The notes: generated by a model not told the origin, from the sequence alone. A stretch of 8,316 bases of DNA from Eggerthella sp. CAG:209 (GCA_000436075.1 FR884613.1:29134-37449); one strand, 5' to 3'. Positions 1 through 6,628 are shown, counted from the first letter of the stretch. Program-made: numbers and translations.

Positions 1-27
1 GGCCCTCGGGCACACGTGCCCAAAACG

Positions 28-55
28 TGAAAATGGGGGCACTCCCCCATTTTCA
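28..55 (-). terminator. Rho-independent terminator after tgt
   Basis: A perfect 12-bp inverted repeat pairs positions 28-39 with 44-55 around a 4-base loop (40-43). It lies 16 bases beyond the tgt stop codon. Read on the minus strand, the right arm ends CCCCCATTTTCA and is followed by CGTTTTG, giving a G/C-rich core with T-rich sequence after it, as expected for an intrinsic terminator. The stem could also work in the other direction for a gene lying to the left, since the plus strand ends CCCCCATTTTC. A smaller imperfect hairpin (GGGCA/TGCCC at 8-12 and 17-21) sits beside it at the window edge. Confidence 0.8.
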
Positions 56-71
56 AACCAGCTGCGTAGCG

Positions 72-1217
72 TTAATAGTCTTTTGCGGCAGGCGAGTTCA
101 TCCAATCCTGATAGAACTCCTCATAAGCACCGGCAAGCACCGCTTCTCGAGCGCTGTCCATCAAATGCAGCAAGAAATAAAGATTGTGAATACTCAGCAG
201 CACGCTGCCCAGCATTTCATTCTGCTTAACCAGATGGCGAATATAAGAACGGCTATGCGTTTTGCAGGTGGGGCAGCTACATGCAGGGTCAAGCGGACCA
301 AAATCGTGCTTGAACTTAGCATTGCGCATATTCATACGACCCTGAGAAGAAAACGCCGTACCCATGCGTGCCGTGCGCGTAGGCAGCACGCAATCGAACA
401 TGTCAACGCCTTCATGCACAGCGCGAACCAATGTAGTGGGATTGCCAACACCCATAAGGTAACGCGGCTTGTTTTCCGGCAGCGCACGGGCAACGTCGCC
501 CAGCGTTTCGAACATGGTTTCGTGATCTTCGCCCACCGAGTAGCCGCCGATGCCGAAGCCCGCAAAATCCTTATGACCCGAAGCCACGCTTTCTCGGCCA
601 ATTTGCTTCAGACGAGCAATAGAATCGAGGCGCAGGTCCAAATGCATACCGCCTTGGCAGATTGCAAAGAGGGCTTGGTCTTCGCGCTTATGGGCGGCAA
701 GGCAACGGCGGGCCCAGCTTGCAGACAGATCAACCGCACGCTGAACAAATTCGCGCGTAGCGGGATAAGGTGGGCACTGGTCGAGCTGCATGATGATGTC
801 GGCACCCAACTTCTGCTGAATGTCCATGTTGTCTTCCGGCGTCCAGCGGATTTTGTCTCCATCATAGATAGAGGTGAACGTTACGCCGTCGTCGTCAAGC
901 TTGCGCGTGTCCTCAAGGGAGAAGATCTGGAATCCACCCGAATCGGTAAGCATTGGGCCATCATAGGCGCAGAACTTATGAAGGCCACCTGCCTCGGCAA
1001 CCAGATCGGCGCCAGGGCGCATTGCCAGGTGATAGGTGTTCGACAGCACAATCTGCGAACCGATTTCCTTCAACGTTTGAGGGCGAATGCCCTTCACCGT
1101 AGCGCTGGTTCCAACGGGCATGAACAGCGGGGTTTTAACCGTACCGTGTGCCGTTTCAAACGAACCCGCACGAGCGTGCCCCGATTGAGCCTCGACCGTA
1201 TATTCAAATAAAGCCAT
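72..1217 (-). CDS. tgt: queuine/preQ1 tRNA-guanine transglycosylase (Tgt)
   Basis: This enzyme exchanges guanine-34 in the anticodon of tRNAs with GUN anticodons (Asp, Asn, His, Tyr) for preQ1, the committing step of queuosine formation on tRNA in the cytoplasm. The 381-residue length is normal for bacterial Tgt. Visible motifs are LTDSGGFQ with the general-base Asp92, substrate-pocket Asp146, GIGGYSVGE at 222-230, LMGVGNP at 254-260, and FDCVLPTR with nucleophile Asp275. The zinc site is Cys313, Cys315, Cys318 and His344, with the same spacing as in the Zymomonas enzyme. The residue after Asp146 is Gln (DQCPPYPA), where E. coli has Glu. The ATG overlaps the TAA of the upstream HAD gene (TAATG), and GGAG lies 8 bases upstream, so the two are probably co-transcribed and translationally coupled. 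The divergent gene encodes the next two enzymes of the pathway. Confidence 0.98.
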   Translation of the reverse strand: MALFEYTVEAQSGHARAGSFETAHGTVKTPLFMPVGTSATVKGIRPQTLKEIGSQIVLSNTYHLAMRPGADLVAEAGGLHKFCAYDGPMLTDSGGFQIFSLEDTRKLDDDGVTFTSIYDGDKIRWTPEDNMDIQQKLGADIIMQLDQCPPYPATREFVQRAVDLSASWARRCLAAHKREDQALFAICQGGMHLDLRLDSIARLKQIGRESVASGHKDFAGFGIGGYSVGEDHETMFETLGDVARALPENKPRYLMGVGNPTTLVRAVHEGVDMFDCVLPTRTARMGTAFSSQGRMNMRNAKFKHDFGPLDPACSCPTCKTHSRSYIRHLVKQNEMLGSVLLSIHNLYFLLHLMDSAREAVLAGAYEEFYQDWMNSPAAKDY

Positions 1218-1948
1218 TATTCACACTCCGGAAGTTCGTCGACAAAACGAGCAAAGTCGGCAAGGGTGCCGTGCTTCACCGATTCGATATTGAATCCGTC
1301 AGGGTCAAGAAGCCAATCGGTTACCAGATAGGCATCCAAGCCCAACTTCATCGCCGCTAAGTCTTCTCTGGTATTGTTTCCCACCATAAGGATGTCCTCG
1401 GGTGCCAAGCCGATTGCCTCCACGTTTTCCCGGAAATAAGCCGTATGAGGTTTGGTGCTCGTGGAATTGTCGTACGTGGTAATGCGATCGAATGCGCTTG
1501 CGGGGACATTCGCCCAAGAAAGGCGCTTTTCAACCGCAATGCGGGGGAACAAGGGCATGGTGGTGAGGTACAACGGATAGCCCTTTTCCTTCAACGTCTT
1601 CACCACATAAGCGGCGTTCGGGTCGACGTTCGTGGCCATAGCGCTGAGGCCGTCAAAGCAGGTTGCGTAATACTCGTCCATCATCTTCTCGTATTCGACC
1701 GAGCTGTCGCCCCCCATACGGGAGGTGAACGTTTCCCAGAAGCGCTCAGAATTCAAGCCGCCTTGCTTCGTAAGCATACTTTTCACGCCAGCGCTCAAAG
1801 CATCGATGAATTGTTTCGGGTCATGGCCGCGAGCCTGCACGAAAGCGGCGATATCATTGAAATAATTTTTCAGGAATGCATCCATGTCGATGGGCAGGAG
1901 TGTCCCGTCGAGATCGAAGAACACGGCTTTATAGCTGCGTTTGGGCAT
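1217..1948 (-). CDS. HAD-superfamily hydrolase (phosphatase-like)
   Basis: This 243-residue protein has the haloacid dehalogenase fold signatures in order. Motif I is FFDLDGTLL with nucleophile Asp12 and acid/base Asp14. Motif II is the LTT at 128-130, motif III is Lys166 in STKPHTAYF, and motif IV is GNNTRED at 190-196. The helical stretch between motifs I and II (about residues 18-110) is the usual C1 cap. Motif IV has Asn where many HAD phosphatases have the first Asp of GD, leaving the later acidic residues to hold magnesium. The substrate cannot be read from sequence. I chose the ATG at 1948 because AAAGGA lies 9 bases upstream. A TTG at 1957 would add three residues but sits directly on that site. 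The gene precedes tgt with a one-base overlap, so a role linked to tRNA modification or nucleotide clean-up is possible but unproven. Confidence 0.9.
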   Translation of the reverse strand: MPKRSYKAVFFDLDGTLLPIDMDAFLKNYFNDIAAFVQARGHDPKQFIDALSAGVKSMLTKQGGLNSERFWETFTSRMGGDSSVEYEKMMDEYYATCFDGLSAMATNVDPNAAYVVKTLKEKGYPLYLTTMPLFPRIAVEKRLSWANVPASAFDRITTYDNSTSTKPHTAYFRENVEAIGLAPEDILMVGNNTREDLAAMKLGLDAYLVTDWLLDPDGFNIESVKHGTLADFARFVDELPECE

Positions 1949-1989
1949 TGTGGGCAATCCTTTCTCAAAGGTGCTCGAAAGTAATCAGG

Positions 1990-1998
1990 TGCTAGTAT
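1990..1998 (+). promoter_or_regulatory. candidate extended -10 promoter for queH-queA
   Basis: TGC-TAGTAT has the TGn extended -10 form followed by a hexamer matching TATAAT at four of six positions; no convincing -35 is present. Transcription would start near 2005. That is after the upstream GTG at 2001 and before the strong ribosome site GGAAGGAG at 2009-2016, which supports the ATG at 2031 as the real start. It overlaps the opposing -10 for the HAD-tgt operon, so the two directions may compete. Confidence 0.35.
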
Positions 1999-1999
1999 A
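1994..1999 (-). promoter_or_regulatory. candidate -10 element for the HAD-tgt operon
   Basis: Read on the minus strand this is TATACT, matching the sigma-70 -10 consensus at five of six positions, 46 bases upstream of the HAD start. No good -35 hexamer is visible at 16-18 bases. It overlaps the -10-like element proposed for the divergent queH-queA gene. The call rests on consensus match and position only. Confidence 0.35.
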
Positions 2000-2030
2000 G
2001 GTGACGCTGGAAGGAGCGTACGACGAACCT

Positions 2031-3728
2031 ATGAAATTACTACTTCACGCCTGTTGCGGGCCCTGCTCTTTGGAACCGGTTCGGATACTGGCTGAAGCGG
2101 GCCATGAGATAACCATCGCCTACCTCAATTCCAATATTGCGCCCGCATCCGAATACGAGCATCGACTTAAAACGTTGCTGGAGTGGGCAAAAAGCCAAAA
2201 CATCCCCGTGATAGAAGGGCCCTACGAACCCGCAACCTGGCAAAACGCCATCAAACAAAACTGGGACGGCACGCAAGAGAATCGTGCCGACCGCTGCCGC
2301 GCCTGCTACCGTATTCGGCTGGAAGAGCTTGCGCGCTACGCATATGAGCATGGATTCGAAGGTATTGGCACCACCCTCACCGTAAGCCCCTACCAATATA
2401 CAGACATCATCAACGAAGAACTTGAGCGCGCTGCTGCACCTTACGAGGGATTGTCGGCGGTATTCCAAGACTTCCGCGAATTTTATCCACAAGCAACCAT
2501 ACGCAGCCGCAAACTGGGCATGTATCGCCAGAATTATTGCGGTTGCGCTTATTCCGATGCCGAAGCTGCAGCTGAACGTGCCGAGCGCAAAGCCGCACGA
2601 AAAGCAGCCAAGGCAAAAGAGAAACGAGAGAAATTAATGAACATGCGTACCGACGATTTCGACTACGACCTGCCCGAAGAGCTTATTGCCCAGGAACCCG
2701 CCGCCGAGCGCGATGGCTGCCGCATGCTGGTTATGAAACGCCAGAACGGCGCTCTTCACGATGAGATCTTCCGCGACATCATCAACCATTTGAAGCCAGG
2801 CGACCTGATCGTAGCCAACGAAACCCGCGTCATGCCCGCTCGCCTCTTGGGAACCAAGCGCAACACCGGCGGCCAGGCAGAGGTGTTCTTGCTGCGTGAG
2901 CGTTTCGACGTTGAGCCCAAACACGACTCTTCGGCCATCTGGGAAGTGTTGGTGCGCCCCGGCAAGCGCCTTAAGCCCGGTACGGGTGCCATGGTCGATT
3001 TCTCCGACAAGGAAGGTACGGTAGTACTTTCCGCCGAGATCATCGACTGGGTTGAAAACGCCGAAAAGGGTGAACGATTGGCACGCCTCACCACCACCCT
3101 GCCCTCGCTCGACGAAGCGTTGCACCGTGCTGGCCATACGCCCCTGCCACCCTACATCAAAAATTACGCGGGCGATGAAGAGCTGTATCAGACAGTATTC
3201 TCACGAGAAGAGCGCAGCGCCGCCGCACCCACAGCAGGTCTCCATTTCACGCCCGAGCTCATCGAGCGCATCAAGGCGAAGGGCATCGATTGGGAAACTG
3301 TGCATCTGGAGGTTGGCCTGGACACCTTCCGCATCGTTGACGAGGAGTTCCCGAAAGATCACCAGATTCACACCGAGCGCTATACCGTTCCCGAAAAAAC
3401 CGTTGAGGCCATCAAGCGCACCAAGGCCAACGGCGGTCGCGTAATCGCCATCGGTACCACCAGCGTTCGCAGCTTGGAGTCGGCATGGGACGCCGAAGCG
3501 GGCGAAGTCCTACCGCGCGACAGAGAGGCAACCAGCCTCTTCATCCTTCCTGGTTACGAGTTCCATGTGGTTGACGCAATGGTAACCAACTTCCATGTGC
3601 CCCGCTCAACGCTGATGATGCTCGTAAGCGCATTCTCGAACCGCGATAACATCATGAAGGCCTACCGCCACGCCATTAAGCACAAGTACCGCATGCTTTC
3701 CTTCGGCGACGCAATGTTCATTGAATAG
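2031..3728 (+). CDS. queH-queA: fusion of epoxyqueuosine reductase QueH and tRNA ribosyltransferase-isomerase QueA
   Basis: One 565-residue reading frame joins two queuosine enzymes. Residues 1-176 are QueH, which reduces epoxyqueuosine-34 in tRNA to queuosine. Its conserved cysteines are visible: HACCGPCS (Cys8, Cys9, Cys12), CRAC (Cys89, Cys92) and YCGC (Cys170, Cys172), which serve the iron-sulfur and metal site of the family. Residues 177-202 are an Ala/Lys/Arg/Glu-rich helical linker. Residues 203-565 are QueA, which transfers and isomerises the ribosyl group of S-adenosylmethionine onto preQ1-34, giving epoxyqueuosine. QueA motifs are DYDLPEELIAQEP, APTAGLHFT (399-407), GTTSVRSLES (475-484), NFHVPRST (520-527) and SFGDAM near the end. 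In LEVGLDTFR the usual LHVGxGTF His and second Gly are replaced. The protein order is opposite to the reaction order. The start at 2031 fits the family N-terminus; GGAAGGAG lies 14 bases upstream. A GTG at 2001 would add ten residues. An ATG at 2637 could give free QueA. Confidence 0.95.
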   Translation: MKLLLHACCGPCSLEPVRILAEAGHEITIAYLNSNIAPASEYEHRLKTLLEWAKSQNIPVIEGPYEPATWQNAIKQNWDGTQENRADRCRACYRIRLEELARYAYEHGFEGIGTTLTVSPYQYTDIINEELERAAAPYEGLSAVFQDFREFYPQATIRSRKLGMYRQNYCGCAYSDAEAAAERAERKAARKAAKAKEKREKLMNMRTDDFDYDLPEELIAQEPAAERDGCRMLVMKRQNGALHDEIFRDIINHLKPGDLIVANETRVMPARLLGTKRNTGGQAEVFLLRERFDVEPKHDSSAIWEVLVRPGKRLKPGTGAMVDFSDKEGTVVLSAEIIDWVENAEKGERLARLTTTLPSLDEALHRAGHTPLPPYIKNYAGDEELYQTVFSREERSAAAPTAGLHFTPELIERIKAKGIDWETVHLEVGLDTFRIVDEEFPKDHQIHTERYTVPEKTVEAIKRTKANGGRVIAIGTTSVRSLESAWDAEAGEVLPRDREATSLFILPGYEFHVVDAMVTNFHVPRSTLMMLVSAFSNRDNIMKAYRHAIKHKYRMLSFGDAMFIE

Positions 3729-3733
3729 CATTG

Positions 3734-3765
3734 AGGCCCCATCGTTTCTCTAAGCGATGGGGCCT
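3734..3765 (+). terminator. hairpin terminator after queH-queA
   Basis: An 11-bp perfect repeat pairs AGGCCCCATCG (3734-3744) with CGATGGGGCCT (3755-3765). It extends inward by three more pairs, one of them G-U, to a CTCT loop. It begins 5 bases after the queH-queA stop codon. The sequence after the stem is ATTAACAAC, so the U-tract is poor and some readthrough into the NYN gene is plausible. Confidence 0.65.
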
Positions 3766-3766
3766 A

Positions 3767-3921
3767 TTAACAACAAGGCATCGAACACGGTTCGCCTTCG
3801 CATCAAGTGCCGACACGCCTGGTGCCACTCCGCCAAACGCCCTTGCAGCCCACGCCAAAGGCTCTCGCAAGGCACACGTATCCACTGCGAAAGGAGGCCG
3901 TTCGCAAAACGGACCCAAACA
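3767..3921 (+). other. structured leader region before the NYN gene
   Basis: This 155-base stretch holds no recognisable gene; short frames across it lack family features. It has two potential RNA hairpins. The first pairs GCCCTTGC (3839-3846) with GCAAGGC (3867-3873) with one bulged C, continuing with AGCC/GGCT (3847-3850 and 3860-3863) around a 9-base loop. The second pairs CCGTT (3898-3902) with AACGG (3908-3912) around CGCAA. The strong Shine-Dalgarno AAGGAGG at 3891-3897 lies directly before the second hairpin and is 24 bases from the ATG, or 9 bases if the hairpin is folded out. No clear -10/-35 pair was found, so the promoter is unknown and readthrough from queH-queA is possible. Confidence 0.5.
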
Positions 3922-4860
3922 ATGGAAGATATGAAAATAGCCGTTCTCATAGATGCCGAGAACATCTCAAGCAAATACGCAAGCATCATCCTTCAGGAAG
4001 CGTCCAGCATGGGCAACCTGATATACAAGCGCATTTACGGCAATTGGACCACGCCCGCGCTCAACACCTGGAAAAAAGAACTGCTCGACAACGCCATTCA
4101 GCCGATCCAGCAGTACAGCAATACCGTAGGCAAGAATTCGTCAGATTCCGCCCTCATCATCGATGCGATGGACCTTCTGTATCAAAAGCGACTCGACGCC
4201 TTCTGCATTGTTTCATCCGACAGCGACTTCACGCGCCTTGCCTCACGCCTGCGCGAATCGGAGATGTTCGTGTTGGGTATGGGAGAGCAGAAAACGCCAC
4301 GCGCCTTCATTAGTGCTTGTAACAAGTTTGTCTACCTTGACCTTCTGCACAAGGCGAGCGCCAACGCCGCAAAGGGCAAAAAGGCGAAAAACAGCAAAAA
4401 GAAACAGGGCGACCAGACTTCCCCTAAGCCCTCAAAGAGTACAACCGAGGCAACGCCCTCGAAAGTCGAGGAATCCACCAAAACCCAACATCACAACAAC
4501 GAAGAAAAGACCTCGCAGCACCAGCCTCAAATTGATCAGAAAATCACAGTCAAGCAAGAACGCGATACCCGTGGTGAGTACGACCTCGCCGACGAGGATT
4601 CCAACGGACTTGATATCATCACCGTAGAAATCGCTCTGCGCGAAATCGCCGAAGAGTTCAGCGGCGATGATGGCTGGATCCTTTCCTCAAGCTTGGGAGC
4701 ACGTCTTGCCAGACGCCTGCCCGACTTCGACACACGCAACTTCGGCTTTAAGAAGTTTGTGCCCTTCATCGAATCGCTCAGTTTCTTCGAAAGCAAAAGT
4801 GTAAGGGAGTCGGAGAATTCAGGCGTGAAGACCGTCTATTTCCGCCTGATAGAGGAATAG
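3922..4860 (+). CDS. NYN-domain (PIN-like) protein with C-terminal OST-HTH/LOTUS-like domain
   Basis: This 312-residue protein is predicted to bind and perhaps cut RNA. Residues 5-140 form a NYN/LabA-like PIN domain. It starts with AVLIDAENI (Asp11), then has NSSDSALIIDAMDLL (Asp75, Asp81, Asp84) and VSSDSDFTRLASRLRE (Asp100, Asp102). These acidic residues match the metal-binding set of the family, so it looks catalytically intact. Residues about 145-229 are a Lys/Ser/Thr/Gln-rich, probably disordered linker with a basic start. Residues 230-312 resemble an OST-HTH/LOTUS domain (GWILSSSLGARL, then FGFKKFVPFIESL and a final strand), which binds RNA, including G-rich or structured RNA, in other proteins. 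No signal peptide or membrane segment is seen. The frame is open upstream to 3757, but that part is basic, crosses the terminator and has no family match, so I used the ATG at 3922; an ATG at 3931 is also possible. The target RNA is unknown. Confidence 0.85.
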   Translation: MEDMKIAVLIDAENISSKYASIILQEASSMGNLIYKRIYGNWTTPALNTWKKELLDNAIQPIQQYSNTVGKNSSDSALIIDAMDLLYQKRLDAFCIVSSDSDFTRLASRLRESEMFVLGMGEQKTPRAFISACNKFVYLDLLHKASANAAKGKKAKNSKKKQGDQTSPKPSKSTTEATPSKVEESTKTQHHNNEEKTSQHQPQIDQKITVKQERDTRGEYDLADEDSNGLDIITVEIALREIAEEFSGDDGWILSSSLGARLARRLPDFDTRNFGFKKFVPFIESLSFFESKSVRESENSGVKTVYFRLIEE

Positions 4861-4862
4861 GG

Positions 4863-6578
4863 CTACCGCGTTGCCTCGTCGGCTACGCGAACCGCATATT
4901 CCAAGGCAGCCACCGCTGGCTCCACCGAATCCAATTCAATACCGCCATAACTCACCAAAAAACGCCGCACGGGACCCCGCTCCGCTGCGGCACTTTTGCT
5001 ATAGAACAAGGATAACGGCACAATGCGCACCCCCCTGCCCTGAGCGGCATCAACAAATTCCCGTTCCCAGCGGCTCTCCGCGGCAGGACTGGCGAGTTGG
5101 TGGCAGTCGTTAGCGTTTTCAGCGGCATCATCATCGAACCGGTAACGCATGGCGTGTCCCTGCAGGGCGGAATTGCGCACCTCGGGTGTTTTGATGTCGG
5201 TGGATATGCCCATGACGAAATGGATGCCAGCATCCTGTTCTTCAATGCTGACTCTTTCCGAAAAGGAACTGGCTTGAAAAGCGGAGACCAAAGCATCACG
5301 CACCGAACGATAGTAGGTGCGCAACCTGTTCACGTGGCGTTCGTAGTCGCCGCTTTCGATAAAACGTGCCAGGGCCAGTTGATCGATAGCGCTGACGGTG
5401 CAGGAGTAAAATCCCAGTTCGCGCCTGAAACGGTCCGCCAATGCGGGCGGCAAAACCAAGTAGCCGATACGAAACGCCGGCCCCAGGCTTTTCGTAAAGG
5501 TGTTGGCGTAAATCACCTTCCCCGTTGCATCAATGCTTTGAAGCGAGGGGATGGGACGTCCCGTAAGGCGAAACTCGCAATCGTAGTCATCTTCAACAAG
5601 GTACCGATTGCCTTTAGCGGAAGCCCAACCCAAAAGCTCGTAGCGTCGACCGATCGAAGTCACAATGCCCGTAGGAAACTGATGCGACGGCATCAGGTGC
5701 AAGACATCGGCGCCCGACTCGGCAACAAACGCCATATCGATACCGTTTTCATCCAGGGAAATATGCGAAAGCTCAACATTATTCGCCTCATAGATTCGAG
5801 AGAGTCGCAAATACCCTGGATCTTCAACGCCATAATGGAGATTACGCCCCAGCAACTGAACGAGCCAGTTGTAGAGCACCTGTGAACCAGCCCCCACCAC
5901 AATGCATTCGGGATCAACCTCCATGCCTCGGAACCCGCGAAGATGATCGGCGATAGCCTTGCGCAAACGAAAGGCACCAGCGAACCCCATTTCGCCCACG
6001 AGCATACGTTCCGATTCGCGCGTCAGGGCATCTCTCAACGATTTTGCCCATGCTGCATAGGGGAACATGCCCAAGGGTACCGACGAACCCGTGAAATCAG
6101 CGAACGCAGCTTCACCATTGAAGCTATTTCCGCCAGAAGCGCTTGCTAGTGTTGCAGATTGCCCGCCTGCATCGATGCGATCCTCATGGGGTTGACCCGC
6201 CGCTGCCAACGAAGCATAGGCCTGTGCCAACCCCTCTTCGGGAAGTAGATTCCCATCAGCCGAATGCGCCGCTTCCGCCGAGGATGACCTGATACCGGAA
6301 AACGACGGCTTGCGACCAGGAACAACGCCAGAAGGGTTCAAATCGCATGCGAAATAGCCCCTTCGAGGTTCGGCCCTCAAATACCCTTCCGCGATCAACT
6401 GCGAATACGCACCTTCCACAGTAATCAGGCTCACGCCCAAATGACGCGCAAAGCTGCGCTTGGAGGGGAGCTTTTCCCCTGGCGCAATGACACCAGTCTC
6501 GATATCGGCACGAATGCAGCGATACAGATATTCATACAGGCTCAATTCGCCCTTATTTGAAAACGAATAGGTAAGCAT
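4863..6578 (-). CDS. pdxR: MocR/GntR-type PLP-binding transcription regulator, likely PdxR
   Basis: This 571-residue protein joins a GntR winged helix-turn-helix (residues 10-77, with GEKLPSKRSFARHLGVS and VEGAYSQLIAEGYL) to a fold-type I aminotransferase-like domain (about 165-571). The second part has PSHQFPTG (297-304), VEDDYDCEFR with the Asp that contacts the pyridine nitrogen, and FTKSLGPAFRIGY with Lys363, the expected PLP Schiff-base residue. So it should sense PLP and control B6 synthesis in the cytoplasm. It sits divergent from pdxS-pdxT, the usual place for PdxR, which activates pdxST and often represses itself in other Gram-positive bacteria. It is longer than many MocR proteins. 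The linker at about 80-165 is long and low in complexity (Ser, Ala and Gly rich), and there is an extra segment at about 461-505. The ATG at 6578 has GAAAGAG 6 bases upstream. Its stop codon lies 2 bases from that of the convergent NYN gene. Confidence 0.9.
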   Translation of the reverse strand: MLTYSFSNKGELSLYEYLYRCIRADIETGVIAPGEKLPSKRSFARHLGVSLITVEGAYSQLIAEGYLRAEPRRGYFACDLNPSGVVPGRKPSFSGIRSSSAEAAHSADGNLLPEEGLAQAYASLAAAGQPHEDRIDAGGQSATLASASGGNSFNGEAAFADFTGSSVPLGMFPYAAWAKSLRDALTRESERMLVGEMGFAGAFRLRKAIADHLRGFRGMEVDPECIVVGAGSQVLYNWLVQLLGRNLHYGVEDPGYLRLSRIYEANNVELSHISLDENGIDMAFVAESGADVLHLMPSHQFPTGIVTSIGRRYELLGWASAKGNRYLVEDDYDCEFRLTGRPIPSLQSIDATGKVIYANTFTKSLGPAFRIGYLVLPPALADRFRRELGFYSCTVSAIDQLALARFIESGDYERHVNRLRTYYRSVRDALVSAFQASSFSERVSIEEQDAGIHFVMGISTDIKTPEVRNSALQGHAMRYRFDDDAAENANDCHQLASPAAESRWEREFVDAAQGRGVRIVPLSLFYSKSAAAERGPVRRFLVSYGGIELDSVEPAVAALEYAVRVADEATR

Positions 6579-6628
6579 GCAAAGCTCTTTCCCGTTCCAA
6601 CATCGATGCTGATCTTATCTCATCTGGT

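Noticed and set aside
27..1211. A 394-codon open frame antisense to tgt
   Set aside because: It mirrors the clear tgt gene, shows no family motif and begins inside the terminator stem. It is a by-product of codon bias.
2001..2030. GTG start adding ten residues to QueH-QueA
   Set aside because: The conserved QueH N-terminus begins at the ATG at 2031, and the strong GGAAGGAG site lies inside the extension. AGGTG at 1987-1991 leaves a small chance that GTG is used.
1949..2030. Possible preQ1 riboswitch before the queuosine genes
   Set aside because: The gap is short, and I found neither the compact pseudoknot stem-loop nor the A-rich tail typical of preQ1 riboswitches.
3757..3921. Upstream extension of the NYN protein by 55 residues
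   Set aside because: It would start inside the terminator stem and encode a Cys/Arg/Pro-rich stretch unlike NYN proteins, whose domain begins right after the ATG at 3922.
5097..5885. A 262-codon open frame antisense to pdxR
   Set aside because: It lies fully within the well-supported pdxR gene, with no recognisable domain and no convincing ribosome site.
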